NCBI GenBank assembly: GCA_025349905.2
Contig: MU625047.1
Coordinates: 1-11,143, forward strand
DNA length: 11,143 bases
Origin: Blastocladiella britannica
Lineage: Eukaryota; Blastocladiomycota; Blastocladiomycetes; Blastocladiales; Blastocladiaceae
Direction of reading: 5' to 3'
Below are positions 1 through 8,100 of the stretch, piece by piece; the first letter of the stretch is position 1, and every line of letters starts with the position of its first letter. The notes beneath the pieces were generated by a model that saw only the letters and a program-made list of their open reading frames with translations, searched no databases and was not told the DNA's origin. The position numbers were made by a program, and so were the translations under genes.

Positions 1-41
1 CCCCCAGGCGCCCAGGCGCGCGGCGCAAATCGGCAAGCAGG

Positions 42-55
42 GTGTGTGTGTGTGT
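42..55. repeat. (GT)7 microsatellite
   Basis: Seven perfect GT units are read directly from the sequence and are followed by a short A run. This is an ordinary dinucleotide microsatellite in non-coding DNA. Confidence 0.9.
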
Positions 56-404
56 AAAAACCTCCAGTCCAATGTATAAGTGAGAAGTGATAGGCATACC
101 CATCCCGTTTTCTCCTTCATGGCTCCAATAAAAATGGCGAAAGAGGAGAAATGAAAAACCAGTTGCAAGTGCTGCTCGCGTATAAACAAAAGTAAAACCC
201 AGAGAAAAGGCCACGGTCAATGGGCAATAGCGAGATATCGGTGCGACCAAGGTGCTCTCGGTGTGCTTCTTGATGGTTGGGTTTGATCAGTCAATGCGAT
301 TTTCTCTTTTGTTCGCCGCCACCCCTCTCTTCGGGACTGAGAGGGGAGACCATATTCCCGGCCAGGTCTTTGCTCGTCCGAGGAGGGGCGCCGGTATGTC
401 ACAA

Positions 405-421
405 TTTTTTTTTTTTTTTTT
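405..421. repeat. Poly-T tract (T17)
   Basis: Seventeen uninterrupted T residues. It could be a nucleosome-excluding promoter element of the putative gene starting at 543, or, read on the minus strand, the poly-A tail of an old retrocopy. No target-site duplication or neighbouring reverse-transcribed coding sequence supports the retrocopy reading. Confidence 0.85.
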
Positions 422-542
422 GCGACTTTTCGACTCGAGAAAACATGGGTGGACGGGTCTCAGGTATGGGATATGTATATGTATAAGTGTCCAAGCACGA
501 TTGATATATACTCACTCGTTTATGTAATAGATCGCCATTAAG

Positions 543-820
543 ATGATTTTGAGCTGGAACCCATATGCGTTCTCGCGCAACGAGATCCTGGCGTACGGGG
601 GGGCTGGGCCGCGTTTTGCTCGCTGACGGACTCGTTCCTCGACTGGTACGAGCAACTCGAGTGCTTTGATACTCTGACCTGTCGTGCCGGCCACAAGCTC
701 AACGCACCAGTACCCGCTCCTGGCCATCGAGTTTGAGCAGGTGCTCCTGGCGCAGGACAAGGATCGCGCCAACGAGCAACCGCCTGCTGCTGCTTGGCCT
801 CCTTGGTCCCTGCCTGCCCC
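543..820 (+). pseudogene. Broken 5' fragment of an unrecognised gene
   Basis: An ATG at 543 follows an AT-rich, TATA-like leader and opens a frame reading MILSWNPYAFSRNEILAYGG. The frame stops shortly after a run of seven G (597-603). With one extra G it would continue through WAAFCSLTDSFLDWYEQLEC. The third frame then carries YPLLAIEFEQVLLAQDKDR up to about 775. The pieces have protein-like composition and lie in register order, which suggests one coding region broken by two small indels. Homology to LTR-like sequence begins at about 821, so the 3' part may have been removed by a retroelement insertion. I do not recognise the family. An exon-intron structure or chance reading frames remain possible. 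Confidence 0.3.
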
Positions 821-860
821 CCTGGTACTCTGTCGCGAGTCATCTATTCATACTCCAATA
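821..860 (+). repeat. LTR-like fragment sharing TGTCGCGAGTCAT
   Basis: The 13-mer TGTCGCGAGTCAT at 831-843 recurs exactly at 1097-1109. Both copies are preceded by CCTGG and a CTC-containing stretch and are followed by a weakly similar AT-rich tail. The core TGTCGCGAGT occurs a third time at 1920-1929. I interpret this as a fragment of the same LTR family seen at 960-1155, possibly marking the insertion boundary in the broken gene upstream. The boundary itself is inferred. Confidence 0.4.
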
Positions 861-1053
861 GTTCGATCGCCTTCTCCCTCTCGTCCCTCGTCTGCAGAGC
901 CCTGGATCACAGTCGTTACACTGGATCGCGCGACCCCCTCCCTCCAACCAAGTCGCTGTGTGACGATCATGGCGTCACATGTGGTGGAACGTGGTGGAAT
1001 GCTGGCCATGGTCACCTGACCACCGAAGGCGATGGAAGAGGGACCATGGCGGG

Positions 1054-1060
1054 TATAAAA
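1054..1060 (+). promoter_or_regulatory. TATA box of LTR-like module 1
   Basis: TATAAAA lies in a GC-rich context, 94 bp after the start of the GTGACG hairpin and just before a stable 9-bp inverted repeat. It is a textbook TATA box for plus-strand transcription towards the integrase remnant. Confidence 0.55.
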
Positions 1061-1065
1061 GGGAC

Positions 1066-1106
1066 ACTCGCGACCAGTGCCGCGTCCTGGGCTCTGTGTC
1101 GCGAGT
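1066..1106 (+). promoter_or_regulatory. 9-bp stem hairpin downstream of TATA
   Basis: ACTCGCGAC (1066-1074) and GTCGCGAGT (1098-1106) are perfect inverted repeats with a 23-nt loop. Lying about 12 to 52 bp after the TATA box, they would fall around or after the transcription start, that is, in the R/U5 part of an LTR transcript. A related pair, ACTCGTGACA/TGTCGCGAGT, occurs at 1890-1929. Confidence 0.5.
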
Positions 1107-1233
1107 CATTTACATTGACTAGAATACAAGTTGTATTGAACCAGAAACCTCCTAGTCTTTCCCACCGACCCAGATCGCAGTGCCCCTCTGAACAGCGAAC
1201 GTCACAATGGGCAAGGGTTATTACTGACTTAAC

Positions 1234-1821
1234 ATGCTCTGCAATGCTGCAGACTATGCGGGCCATTGTGTTGACTGCCTTTGCTACAGCAATGCACCAG
1301 TCAGCTACCACCCACCTCACTCGATCAAAGCAGCTCTCCCACTCTACCACATGGCCATTGACCTCGCCCAGTTCCCACCATTGTCGGATGGGTTCCATTA
1401 TGTCCTCATGGTCATTGACATTTGCATGCGCTTTGTCTGGCTCTGTCTGCTGCACACAAAGACCACCAAGTCCATGCTCAACACCCTGATTGGTATCTTT
1501 GCAGACATGGGTTACCCACTGATTCTGCAATGCGACAACAGCACAGAGTTTGTCAATTCCCTTCTCGTGGGCCTCACCACACGCCTTGGGATCCAACACC
1601 GCATGATCACAGTGCACAACCTGCGAGCCAATGGTGCAGCTGAGCGCATTGTTGGTATTGTGAAACAGTCACTCTACCCAGCACTCTGGGGCAATACGAG
1701 CACCTGGGACAAGCTCATCCCCACTGTCCAGTATTCGGACAACACCTCTGTGTCCTCTTAGCACACCATTCTCGCTCCTGTTTGCCTGGTACCACCAACC
1801 AATCCTGAACGAGCTGCTCTG
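1234..1821 (+). pseudogene. Ty3/gypsy-type integrase core, 5'-truncated, premature stop
   Basis: The 175-codon frame (1234-1761) reads as a retroviral-type integrase. It has a C-x2-C (residues 12 and 15) where the zinc-binding HHCC module ends, then MAIDLAQFPPLSDG with catalytic D43, then LQCDNSTEFVN with D101, then RANGAAER with E137. D101 and E137 are separated by 35 residues, the classical D,D-35-E spacing, so all three metal-binding acidic residues are present. A TAG at 1759-1761 interrupts the frame. The same frame beyond it (HTILAPVCLVPPTNPERAAL, ending TGA at 1819-1821) resembles the usual continuation of Ty3-type integrases. No gag, protease, reverse transcriptase or RNase H precedes it: only about 80 bp separate it from LTR-like sequence. 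I therefore call it an internally deleted, inactive element. Confidence 0.75.
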
Positions 1822-1880
1822 ACGTCCACGCTCGGGAAGGTAGTGCAAACCGTGACGGGTTGTCCAAATATATGCTTGCC

Positions 1881-1929
1881 AAACAATTGACTCGTGACAA
1901 TGAACCAAAGACAAGTTCCTGTCGCGAGT
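1881..1929 (+). repeat. LTR-tail-like repeat: 37-bp unit plus hairpin
   Basis: Positions 1881-1917 match 10887-10923 at 29 of 37 bases without gaps; six of the eight differences are transitions. Within and after the unit, ACTCGTGACA (1890-1899) and TGTCGCGAGT (1920-1929) form an inverted repeat with one G-T pair and a 20-nt loop. The ATTGACT...TGAACCA order also resembles 1114-1148, with a shorter spacer. I infer that this is the end of an LTR, placed after the integrase remnant as a 3' LTR would be, but I cannot define the full LTR. Confidence 0.4.
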
Positions 1930-1947
1930 TCCCAATACATTAAGTAC

Positions 1948-2049
1948 GTGACGTCTGGATCGTCACACGTTGGTGGCAAGAGTACTTTTACTAGACAACG
2001 ATTCTTGGGTCATATTACTTTGACCCACAGACTTTATTCTGCTTATAAA
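1948..2049 (+). repeat. Probable LTR promoter module, copy 2
   Basis: This module has the same architecture as the one at 960. GTGACG-N7-CGTCAC (1948-1966) is followed by a GTTGGTGG stretch (to 1976), then a second inverted repeat TGGGTCA-N8-TGACCCA (2006-2027), then TATAAA at 2044-2049. The TATA box starts 96 bp after the hairpin start, against 94 bp in copy 1. Intervening sequence has diverged almost completely. A copia-type integrase fragment follows within about 40 bp, so any element here has lost most of its internal region. Confidence 0.4.
2044..2049 (+). promoter_or_regulatory. TATA box of LTR-like module 2
   Basis: TATAAA lies in a locally AT-rich stretch, 96 bp after the start of the GTGACG hairpin. 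The matching offset to module 1 is the main reason to call it. Confidence 0.4.
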
Positions 2050-2085
2050 CCTCAACACAAACCCCCGTGCTCGTCTCACACGGCG

Positions 2086-2540
2086 CCTGGGCGCCATGGT
2101 GCAAACGGCGTAGTGGAGCAGTGTTTCCATGCCATCCTCCAGTGGACCCGCATGCACCTGACGCACATTGACCACCACCTCCTGCCCAAGCGGTTCACGC
2201 TCGAGTCTCTTTGGCCCCATGCTGTCGAGTCCTCTGTCTACTTGATCAATCACATCCCGTGGCGATCGCGAGGATGGAAGAGCTGGTACATGGATGGCCT
2301 GCGAACCTGGCCTGCATCGCGCCATTTGGGGGGCGAGGCGTCTCTGCTGGCACCTTCAAGTGCGACCAGGTTTGTCGGTTGCGCATCGGCCATGGACCAT
2401 GCTGCCCAGGAGGAGCGCCGAACCATGTTTGTGCACTGCCTGCCATCAGTGCCCCACCCATTCACTGCCGCTTTAGAGGACTTTGTGTGCACAAGGACGT
2501 CGTTTCAGCGTTTGCGGAGCTTGCGCCGCGCTCTCCCTGA
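2086..2540 (+). pseudogene. Ty1/copia-type integrase C-terminal fragment, frameshifted
   Basis: From 2086 the frame reads GRHGANGVVEQCFHAILQWT, then LESLWPHAVESSVYLINHIP and GWKSWY. This matches the copia pattern in which the QNGxxE catalytic region is followed by a fW-xEA-xx-A-xYLINrlP stretch. At about 2290 the similarity moves to another frame (GWPANLACIAPFGGRG), corresponding to the copia GxxPNLxxLrpFGcra segment. That second frame stops at 2540, after a stretch (CVHKDVVSAF) that may recall the conserved RDVvF motif. The N-terminal integrase half and the reverse transcriptase are absent. The two frames mean it cannot make a normal product. It lies directly against the Ty3-type remnant but belongs to a different superfamily. 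Confidence 0.65.
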
Positions 2541-2908
2541 CGTGCTCAAGTGGAAAGGTGGTGTTGTTTTCTTGACAGTTGCTGTGCGCGATGCTGGGAT
2601 TGCAGCTGCCAACGGCCGCATGCACATGTCCTGGTCCACGATTGGTTCCGCCGAGCCCGTGGGGCATGTCTGTCACGGTGAGAGCCATGTGTCCCGTGTA
2701 AAGTTGATAATATATTCATTTTCGAAGCAGCTATGCGTGTGCTGGATATCCGAGCTAAGAATCTCGTCGGCCACATCGTCGACTCTTCGTTATATATATA
2801 AGAAAAAGGTGTGGCCGCGCTCACTCAGTAACTGGAGAAAAAAGATATCTATTAACAAAAAAAAGCATTTCATTGCACCAAAGATGAAGAAGAAAAAAAA
2901 AAGGCGAG
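2541..2908. other. Non-coding AT-rich stretch downstream of retroelement debris
   Basis: No supported gene. It contains TATATATATAAG (2791-2802) and two A-rich runs (about 2857-2865 and 2886-2902). The last lies just beyond the stop codon of the minus-strand repeat-protein gene and so falls in its 3' untranslated region. No AATAAA is visible on the minus strand in the first 70 bases after that stop. The long open frame running through here from the copia fragment is low-complexity and not protein-like. Confidence 0.5.
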
Positions 2909-4822
2909 CTAAAATGTATCCACATCCTCCTCCGAAACCGGATACGGCACAATCCCGTCGTCGGACTCGACAAATACCGCGATCTTGCGCATAAACATCA
3001 CATCATAGACCCACCGATGCGCTTTTCCTTCATTTTCGTAAATCGCATCGAGCGTGTCAACTGCCGGAAAGACCACACGAACGCCAGCAGCAAGGTGCGC
3101 CTGCAACCACCATTCGAGCATGCCGGTGGCACCTGCTCGGAGAAGCGATTCGAAAACGCTGGGTGGCAACGGCAAGAAAGAGGCGGCGGTGACGTTTATG
3201 CGAGAGCAAAACCAGAGCATCGCCGTCATGGAAGTGTACACCAGCATTGGTGGCGGCGTGAAAAAAGTCGGGTCCAGATCAGCGAAAATGGTGGCAAAGA
3301 AACTGAGTGTGAAAGTTGTGGCCTGGTGCAGCGCATCCATGCATTTGTCCATAAAAGCCAGGCGATCCTCGTTGGATTCAGGAATAAACAGCTCCAGGTG
3401 ATCGCGTAACCACAGTTGCACTCGACGTGAATTATACTTGATCGCACTGACACACACTTTCTGCCAGTCGTCTCGTGACACAGGGAGTTGGTGCGCATGA
3501 CACCACGCAAGCACGTCCACCGCATCTCGTTGAGCCGCATCAGGAATATATTGGACGCATTCGATCAGACTTTGTGGTGGCAACTGGCCCTGATGACGGT
3601 CCCACCACTCCAGTACCTTGATTTTTCCATACCAAATCGCATTGGGCAGTATATCTTCGCGCCAATGGACGATAAAAACGTCCTTGTGCTGCATGATGTA
3701 CTCTAGCGTTTCCAAAGCATCCGTCCTGGAGGTGGAGCTCATATCCCAAGGGTTCAATTTCAGTTTCTGACCACTTTGCACTGCGCACTTTTCCACTGCC
3801 CATTGCAAGCTGCGCAAGCCCCGAAAAGTATCGAGCGCAATAACCATGTCCTGCTGGGGGTTGCTGTCCCATTCCGGCGAGGGGACGAAAAAATCGTTAT
3901 ACTCATGATAATGATGCTGGAACCAGTCCCGGATTGTGACGCGTCGGAGACTGCCAATTCCAAGCGGCCCACCAAACTTGTGGTTGGGGGTGCGGTGTTC
4001 CAGAAACCGCGTCCACCACCACTCGACCACTGCTAGAGCTAGGCCACTCCCGTCATCCACGACGTTGGTAAGCGCGGTAAAGGTAATTCTGACCAATGCC
4101 TTGGGCTCGGGAAGCTTTGAGCCAGTGTACTCCCACCAGCAGTCGAGCGATCCAATCATGCCATTATCAGTGGCTTTCGCGAGGATGGACGGATCACTCA
4201 TTTCCACCAGCGCCGCCTCCCTGCTAGGCTGTCGCGCGATCCAAATGTCCATCACGGACCTGTCACCGTTGCGAGCGGAATAGAAGGCGTCCGAGCAACG
4301 GATGTTCAGTGGGTGGCCCTGCGCAATCGCCCAGTGAAAGACTCTCGTGTGTCCGGCACCAATGGCGTAGTTCCAGTGCTGATCGGTCCACCAGATGGCG
4401 ATCCCTGCGGTGCTGGCAGCACGCGTAAACCACTCGAGGATCGGTACGCGGCTGTTGGAAATGGCCGCACTGACAAAACTGCCTTCATAGCTCTTGAACC
4501 AGGCGACGCGTCCAAGCGAGTTAGGGCCGGCGAGGTTCCAGAGCAGCTCGACGGTGGGCAAGTCGCCAAGAGCGCCGGCAGCGGCGAGTGTATTGTATAT
4601 ATCATCAAATAGAACGTGGGACGGGTAGTGCGGCAACAACGCGAGTCCGAGACCATGTTTTATCGCGAGCTCGGGACGGTATTCGAGAAAGCCGCGCGAG
4701 AGGACCGCGGCAAGCACCGAGTCGTGCTGCGGCAGCACGTTGAGCGCTTGAATCGCACCTTCCGGCGTGTCCGCGTCCCCGGCGGTGTAAGCTATTATAT
4801 CATAAGCGACGTGGTCAATCAT
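2909..4822 (-). CDS. Tryptophan-rich ankyrin-like repeat protein (637 aa)
   Basis: A single uninterrupted exon of 637 codons, ending in TAG at 2911-2909. The ATG at 4822-4820 is the first in frame. The frame is open back to 4885, but that extension has no ATG and runs through AT-rich leader. After an N-terminal segment (MIDHVAYDIIAYTAG) resembling the start of Blastocladiomycota repeat proteins, about 12-13 units of roughly 30-50 residues each centre on a hydrophobic-E-W(W) motif. Examples are ILEWF (W131), LDCWW (229-230), VEWWW (268-270), VLEWW (406-407), VLAWC (440), VQLWL (471) and MLEWW (571-572). There is no signal peptide or clear membrane segment. By analogy with ankyrin-type repeats it is probably a cytosolic binding scaffold; the ligand is unknown. 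The repeats are too diverged for me to call true ankyrin repeats from sequence alone. Confidence 0.8.
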   Translation of the reverse strand: MIDHVAYDIIAYTAGDADTPEGAIQALNVLPQHDSVLAAVLSRGFLEYRPELAIKHGLGLALLPHYPSHVLFDDIYNTLAAAGALGDLPTVELLWNLAGPNSLGRVAWFKSYEGSFVSAAISNSRVPILEWFTRAASTAGIAIWWTDQHWNYAIGAGHTRVFHWAIAQGHPLNIRCSDAFYSARNGDRSVMDIWIARQPSREAALVEMSDPSILAKATDNGMIGSLDCWWEYTGSKLPEPKALVRITFTALTNVVDDGSGLALAVVEWWWTRFLEHRTPNHKFGGPLGIGSLRRVTIRDWFQHHYHEYNDFFVPSPEWDSNPQQDMVIALDTFRGLRSLQWAVEKCAVQSGQKLKLNPWDMSSTSRTDALETLEYIMQHKDVFIVHWREDILPNAIWYGKIKVLEWWDRHQGQLPPQSLIECVQYIPDAAQRDAVDVLAWCHAHQLPVSRDDWQKVCVSAIKYNSRRVQLWLRDHLELFIPESNEDRLAFMDKCMDALHQATTFTLSFFATIFADLDPTFFTPPPMLVYTSMTAMLWFCSRINVTAASFLPLPPSVFESLLRAGATGMLEWWLQAHLAAGVRVVFPAVDTLDAIYENEGKAHRWVYDVMFMRKIAVFVESDDGIVPYPVSEEDVDTF

Positions 4823-5107
4823 TTGCAAAATTATTATAAATTTACCCAAGAGGAATGACGCGCTCAGACTGCCGTACTTGCCCAATCCAAACGAACTGAT
4901 CTATCCGACCACAACCTTACAGCGTTATTGTTATCTGGTGGATTACAACAAGGCTAGTGCTCTGGGATCCAATGAGGGAAAATTGGGAGGGATCCAGCGC
5001 AAGAAATAAAGTTTCTTCTTTTTTGGGAATGTTTTTTAATGGAAAGCACTTCTGCTAACTGCATTGCCTCCTTGAAATAGGACCCACCTCCGTTGTGGAC
5101 CAAAAAG
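4823..5107. promoter_or_regulatory. Divergent 285-bp intergenic promoter region
   Basis: The region separates the ATG codons of two head-to-head genes (minus strand from 4822, plus strand from 5108). CCAAT-like motifs occur at about 4882-4886 (CCAAT) and 4969-4973 (CCAAT). GGGATCCA is directly repeated at 4964-4971 and 4989-4996. AT-rich sequence (4831-4844) lies immediately ahead of the minus-strand ATG. T/A-rich tracts at about 5005-5042 precede the plus-strand start. A bidirectional promoter is plausible; start sites are not determinable. Confidence 0.5.
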
Positions 5108-8100
5108 ATGTCATTTCGGAATCAAAACAGCACCTTCGGTATACTGCCGCCGATGATGCCACTCCGCCAGCTTCTGGCTGCTTCTGAACCGGCAACTACA
5201 GCGACAGCGCCAGGATCGGAGGGTACCAGTAAATCCCCGCCTCCAACGGTTACCATTCGTGTTTCCAGTTTCGAAAAGTCACTCTTCAACGTTACCTACC
5301 TTGCTTGCCGTAACAATGACGTGTCGCCGCGGGTCGCTTGGATCTTAACGGTATGACAACTTCTTCTTTTGTTCCTGGGTCTTCACGCTTTGCTGCTCTG
5401 GGACTAAGGGGGCGGATCAGAAAAATTTGGGTTTGATCTATTAAGAAAATTATCCCCTCACATTCCCAATTTCCCAACGTTTCCCAGGCGATTGAAGACC
5501 TCCTTTGGTTATCGTTTGCATTCAACTGCCACTTGATTTCGGATCTGCCGCTGGCGCTGTCGATCGTGACCGAGCCCATCCGCGCACTCGCGAGTTACCA
5601 AGGATTTGTTGTCATCAATGTCATTGGTATTGTCACACATTTTACCATTTCCTGGGATATAATATATTCACGCATGGTGATTCAGCCCTCCTCCTCGTAT
5701 TCTCGGCGGTGTCCATGATCGCCACTGCCGGATTCATGTTGCACATGCAAGCCAAGGTGCCGATCAGCATGCTGCGGGTCATGCGCTGGACCATCACGCT
5801 GCTCCTTACCAGTTTGTCGATCCCGGTCGCGTCGGTGATGGTCGAGGGACTCAACTGCAATGCTCAAGGGAACCTGGTCGATTTCGCCGTGTCGTGCACG
5901 TCCGCGCAGCACCTCCCGCTGCTGATCCTTAATGTTGCCGGGATGGTCATTTACGTGCCGTTCCTGCTGATCGGGGCTCTTGTCGTACGTGATCCTGTTT
6001 CATGCTCTTCCATATCCATTTCTTCATGGCCCTCAATGACATAAATCTAGTTTATCGAGACATGCCCGACCTCCACGAGCCCCGTGGCCCGCGCCCACGG
6101 CCGGATCGACATGCTAGCAGTCTCCCTCCGTCTCGTTTTCGTGGTATTTGAGGCATTTTCGCGCAACTTCATGGACCCGACGGTATGGTGGCTGTACATG
6201 GCGACCGTGGCCCTGGGCCTCGCGTACCAGACATTTAAATACGTGACGATGCTGCCGTACTACAAATCAGTCACCAACCAAATGCGTGCCGGCATGACCG
6301 GGGCGGCCACGGCGTCGATGGCGACCTGTTTGGCCATGTCCGTGGTCGCGAACGGCCCCACCAATCTCATGACCTCGAGCGGATCGCACGGAAGCTGGGT
6401 TGCGCTGATCCCGGCTGCCGCGGTCGGGTTCCTCACCGGTGTCGTTCTGGTGCGGTGGGCGACAACTGATATTGTCAAGCACACCATTGCAAAGTGGCAC
6501 CTGGTGACCAACACTGAGTCAACTGCTGGTGATCCGGCGGCAGTAGGGATCGCAGCAGGAGTCCGCTGGGCCAGTACCGACGCCGAGACGGTGGTGGACA
6601 CGCCCGAGATGGTCAAATCGTCGCCCGGGTCGCTCCGGCTGAGTCCGTACACGTCGCCGCCGTCGCTCGACCCGACGCCGATCCAGGACGCGCCACGGGC
6701 CACCAGTATTATCCGGTCGCTGGAAGCTTCGACGGCGATGGTCGTGGGCGTTCGACGGAGTTCTGGGTCGACGGCTATGCGCCAAGTGCGATCGCCGTCC
6801 GGTGGGTCGCTCAAGGTGTCTGTGCCCACGGTCCGCACCGACGCCGTCCGTGCCAATAGTGGCGGCCCAACGCTGCTGGCGGACACGGCCAGTGTACTTG
6901 AAGTGACTTCGCAGCACATCACGTCGCTGCGCCGCGGGACCGGAGCCGACGCCATGGCCGCAGCGCTCGAAAAACCCAAACCCAAACTCACCAGCGTGTT
7001 TTCGTCGCCGGCGCAAGTGGAGATCTCGGTGCGGTTCGTGCGCAGCAACCCGGGCCCGAAACAGATCGCGCTCGGGCTCGACTTGCTGGAACGTGGACTA
7101 GCCGAGTTCCCGACCGACCCGCTGATGATTCTTCTGGCGGTGGCCTACCTGTCGGCGTACTACGGACCCGACGGGATTCGTGCCGCCGACGCGTTGATGG
7201 CGCGCTTGGGGTCGCTCGCGCACGCGTTGCCGCTGGATATCAAGTTCCTGGCGTTCTCGCGCGAACGCGCTGCCCGCGACATGGGCGCGCATGTTCTGGA
7301 CCGTGCGACGCTGGATGCGCTGGAACGCGACATGCGCACGCACCACATGTACGCGCTGTACCTGGTGCGCGATGTCTGGGAACTGGTGCGCACTGCCGCG
7401 CTGCCCGAGCAAGTGGCCGAGGCCGTGGGGAAGCTCGCGGTGCATGCCAGTGGTGCCAGCGCCACTTACGCCAAGTTACTGGAACGCAACCCACGCGACA
7501 AGAACCTGTTGCGGTCGTATGCACAGTTCTTGACGTTCATTGACGCCGATACCAACAAGGCCGCGCAGGTGCTCGAGGAGGCCGAGAATGGTACGTCCTT
7601 GTTTTTATTTCGCTTTACAGTTGAGCTCAACTATTTTTGGCGCAATGCAGTGGAATACGCCGAGTCCCGCGCGCACCAGAACCATCGGCCTTCGTTGGCC
7701 ATAGAACGGCGCGCCAGTGCCGCCGACTCGAACCACGATCTCCCAGCACCCCGCGCAGCTCCAGAGCTCATCCCGTCCTTGCCCGACCGCGATCACGAAG
7801 GTGCGCTCTAATTTTTTCATTTCACATTTGACATTTCGACAGTCCACTGTTGCTCACGCATATTAAATAAAAAGATACCCGCGATGCAGCTTCAGTGCAC
7901 ACCAAGGGACTGGAAACTCACACGGGCAACAACAAGATCGCCTTTTCCGCGCACGCGGCGGAATTCACCAGCGACGCGGTTGGGCATTTTGGCAAGATTG
8001 GGAAACTGGGCTCTGATACGTCCGGCACGTCGGCGTCCAAAATCCAGCGCCAAAAGCAAATGCTGCGCATGGCAGTGACCGACCGGGTCCTCCAGCCGCT

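Larger units (their letters stand above)
1..542. other. Non-coding stretch with microsatellite and poly-T
   Basis: I find no convincing gene here. ORFs on both strands are short and of low complexity. The stretch carries a GT microsatellite (42-55), a 17-base T run (405-421) and, near its right end, AT-rich TATA-like sequence (about 471-512) just ahead of the ATG at 543. The first 20 bases contain CAGGCGC twice (5-11 and 13-19). The right end may be the promoter and leader of the broken gene that follows. Confidence 0.5.
960..1155 (+). repeat. Probable LTR or U3-R-like promoter module, copy 1
   Basis: The visible elements in order are: an inverted repeat GTGACG-N7-CGTCAC (960-978); a tandem GTGGTGGAA (981-998); a second inverted repeat TGGTCA-N2-TGACCA (1009-1022); TATAAAA (1054-1060); a 9-bp perfect stem ACTCGCGAC/GTCGCGAGT (1066-1074 with 1098-1106); and a tail containing ATTGACT (1114-1120) and TGAACCAGAAAC (1137-1148). 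A similar order and spacing of the first three elements recurs at 1948-2049. A Ty3-type integrase remnant follows at 1234, so this is best read as an LTR or its promoter part. The exact TG...CA ends and target-site duplications could not be fixed. Confidence 0.45.

Noticed and set aside
1012..1617. 201-codon minus-strand open frame
   Set aside because: It lies antisense to the integrase core, which has catalytic motifs in the plus frame; the antisense product has no recognisable features.
2791..2802. TATATATATAAG as a promoter for a plus-strand gene
   Set aside because: No credible plus-strand coding sequence follows; downstream is the antisense of the minus-strand repeat-protein gene.
1894..2994. 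366-codon plus-strand frame as one intact gene
   Set aside because: Only about 200 bases of it resemble copia integrase. The rest is LTR-like promoter sequence upstream and low-complexity, lysine-rich translation of A-rich non-coding DNA downstream.
4823..4885. N-terminal extension of the minus-strand repeat protein back to 4885
   Set aside because: The frame is open, but its first codon is TTG. The extension is AT-rich leader encoding a run such as FIIIL. The first ATG is at 4822.
5505..5684. Coding use of the second frame upstream of exon 3
   Set aside because: The frame is open but gives no hydrophobic continuity. The spliced model through intron 2 produces a clean membrane segment.
6260..7048. 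262-codon minus-strand open frame inside the TmcB-like gene
   Set aside because: GC-rich coding sequence commonly leaves antisense frames open. The plus frame has membrane segments and a TPR domain in continuous register.
7098..7524. Several overlapping open frames on both strands within the TPR region
   Set aside because: They are shadows of the long exon 4; their arginine- and cysteine-rich composition is typical of out-of-frame GC-rich sequence.
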